From positions 16,625 to 30,326 of the forward strand of contig PLSY01000312.1 in assembly GCA_003164275.1 (NCBI GenBank): a DNA stretch of 13,702 nt. Direction: 5' to 3'. This DNA is from Acidimicrobiaceae bacterium. GTDB lineage: Bacteria > Actinomycetota > Acidimicrobiia > Acidimicrobiales > RAAP-2. Every line of letters starts with the position of its first letter. Positions within the stretch are counted from its first letter, which is position 1. Under the pieces are notes generated by a model. The model was given only the letters and a program-made list of their open reading frames with translations, was not told where the DNA came from and ran no database searches. The translations under genes were made by a program, and so were the position numbers. This document shows positions 13,377-13,702 of the stretch, piece after piece.

Positions 13377-13702
13377 TCAGTCGGCCAGGTGATGGGTGAC
13401 CGAGGCGGCTACCGCCTCGACCAGGCCAGCCACGGCCAGGTCGTGGGCCACCGTGATGGCGTTCACCATGGCTACCGACGAGGACGAGCCGTGGCTGATG
13501 ACGCACACCCCGTCGACCCCGAGCAGCATGGCCCCGCCGGTGCCCTCCGGCTCGAGGGCCTCGGCCAACGGAAGCAGCTCGGGCACCAGCACCTCGGCGG
13601 CGGCGGACACGTGGGGCCGGCCCAGGATTTCGGTGAGGGCGCCGATCAGGAAGCGCATCGACCCCTCCATCGTCTTCAGGGCCACGTTGCCGGTGAAGCC
13701 GT
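13377..13702 (-). CDS. plsX: Phosphate acyltransferase PlsX, C-terminal part
   Basis: PlsX converts acyl-ACP and phosphate to acyl phosphate, the acyl donor for glycerol-3-phosphate acylation in phospholipid synthesis; it is a peripheral membrane enzyme. About 108 residues are present, and the N-terminal two thirds lie beyond the right edge. Recognisable motifs are GFTGNVALKTMEGSMRFL, the GGAMLLGVDGVCVISHGSS block that corresponds to GGAPLLGVNG..HGSS in other PlsX proteins, and a C-terminal helix. The stop TGA is at 13377-13379. Its natural partner, acyl carrier protein, is encoded on the same strand at the far left of the window, which suggests a split lipid-synthesis cluster. Confidence 0.88.
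   Translation of the reverse strand, partial: GFTGNVALKTMEGSMRFLIGALTEILGRPHVSAAAEVLVPELLPLAEALEPEGTGGAMLLGVDGVCVISHGSSSSVAMVNAITVAHDLAVAGLVEAVAASVTHHLAD

Overview
The window reads as a chromosomal stretch from a high-GC actinobacterium. Three things point this way: a group II truncated haemoglobin very like the mycobacterial GlbO type, a SCO6745-type protein, and several genes that seem to begin with a bare TANNNT -10 box 6-7 nt upstream of an ATG or GTG, the layout of leaderless actinobacterial genes. The gene set and the extended acyl carrier protein would suit an Acidimicrobiia-like lineage, but that assignment is inference. No rRNA, tRNA, CRISPR array, transposase or integrase is visible. 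No gene-free stretch exceeds 300 bases; the longest is 1776-1980.

Edges. The left end carries a tight minus-strand operon acpP-rnc-mutM (acyl carrier protein, RNase III, Fpg glycosylase), with mutM running off the window. The right end carries the 3' part of plsX, also on the minus strand. In many bacteria plsX, acpP, rnc and mutM lie close together, so the roughly 11.6 kb between acpP and plsX looks like a block of other genes lodged inside a housekeeping cluster.

Interior, left half (1981-8240, plus strand). Four tightly packed genes form one operon: an intact circularly permuted ATP-grasp ligase, an alpha-E helical protein, a fusion of a second ATP-grasp with a second alpha-E, and a transglutaminase-like thiol peptidase. 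This is the set predicted by comparative genomics to build and remove an amide-linked peptide or small-molecule tag; its substrate is not established as far as I know. The ATP-grasp half of the fusion has lost residues that the first copy keeps, so it is probably a non-catalytic partner. No Anbu-type protease lies within the window.

Interior, right half (8252-13325). Two minus-strand genes, a SCO6745-family protein and GlbO, stand back to back with a plus-strand acyl-CoA dehydrogenase whose catalytic glutamate appears moved to the isovaleryl-CoA dehydrogenase position. The dehydrogenase converges on, and overlaps by 15 bp, a sugar-porter MFS transporter on the minus strand. The transporter is divergent from a patatin-like lipase. 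Between those two start sites lies a perfect 18-bp inverted repeat with nested TGAC-N2-GTCA palindromes, the best operator candidate here.
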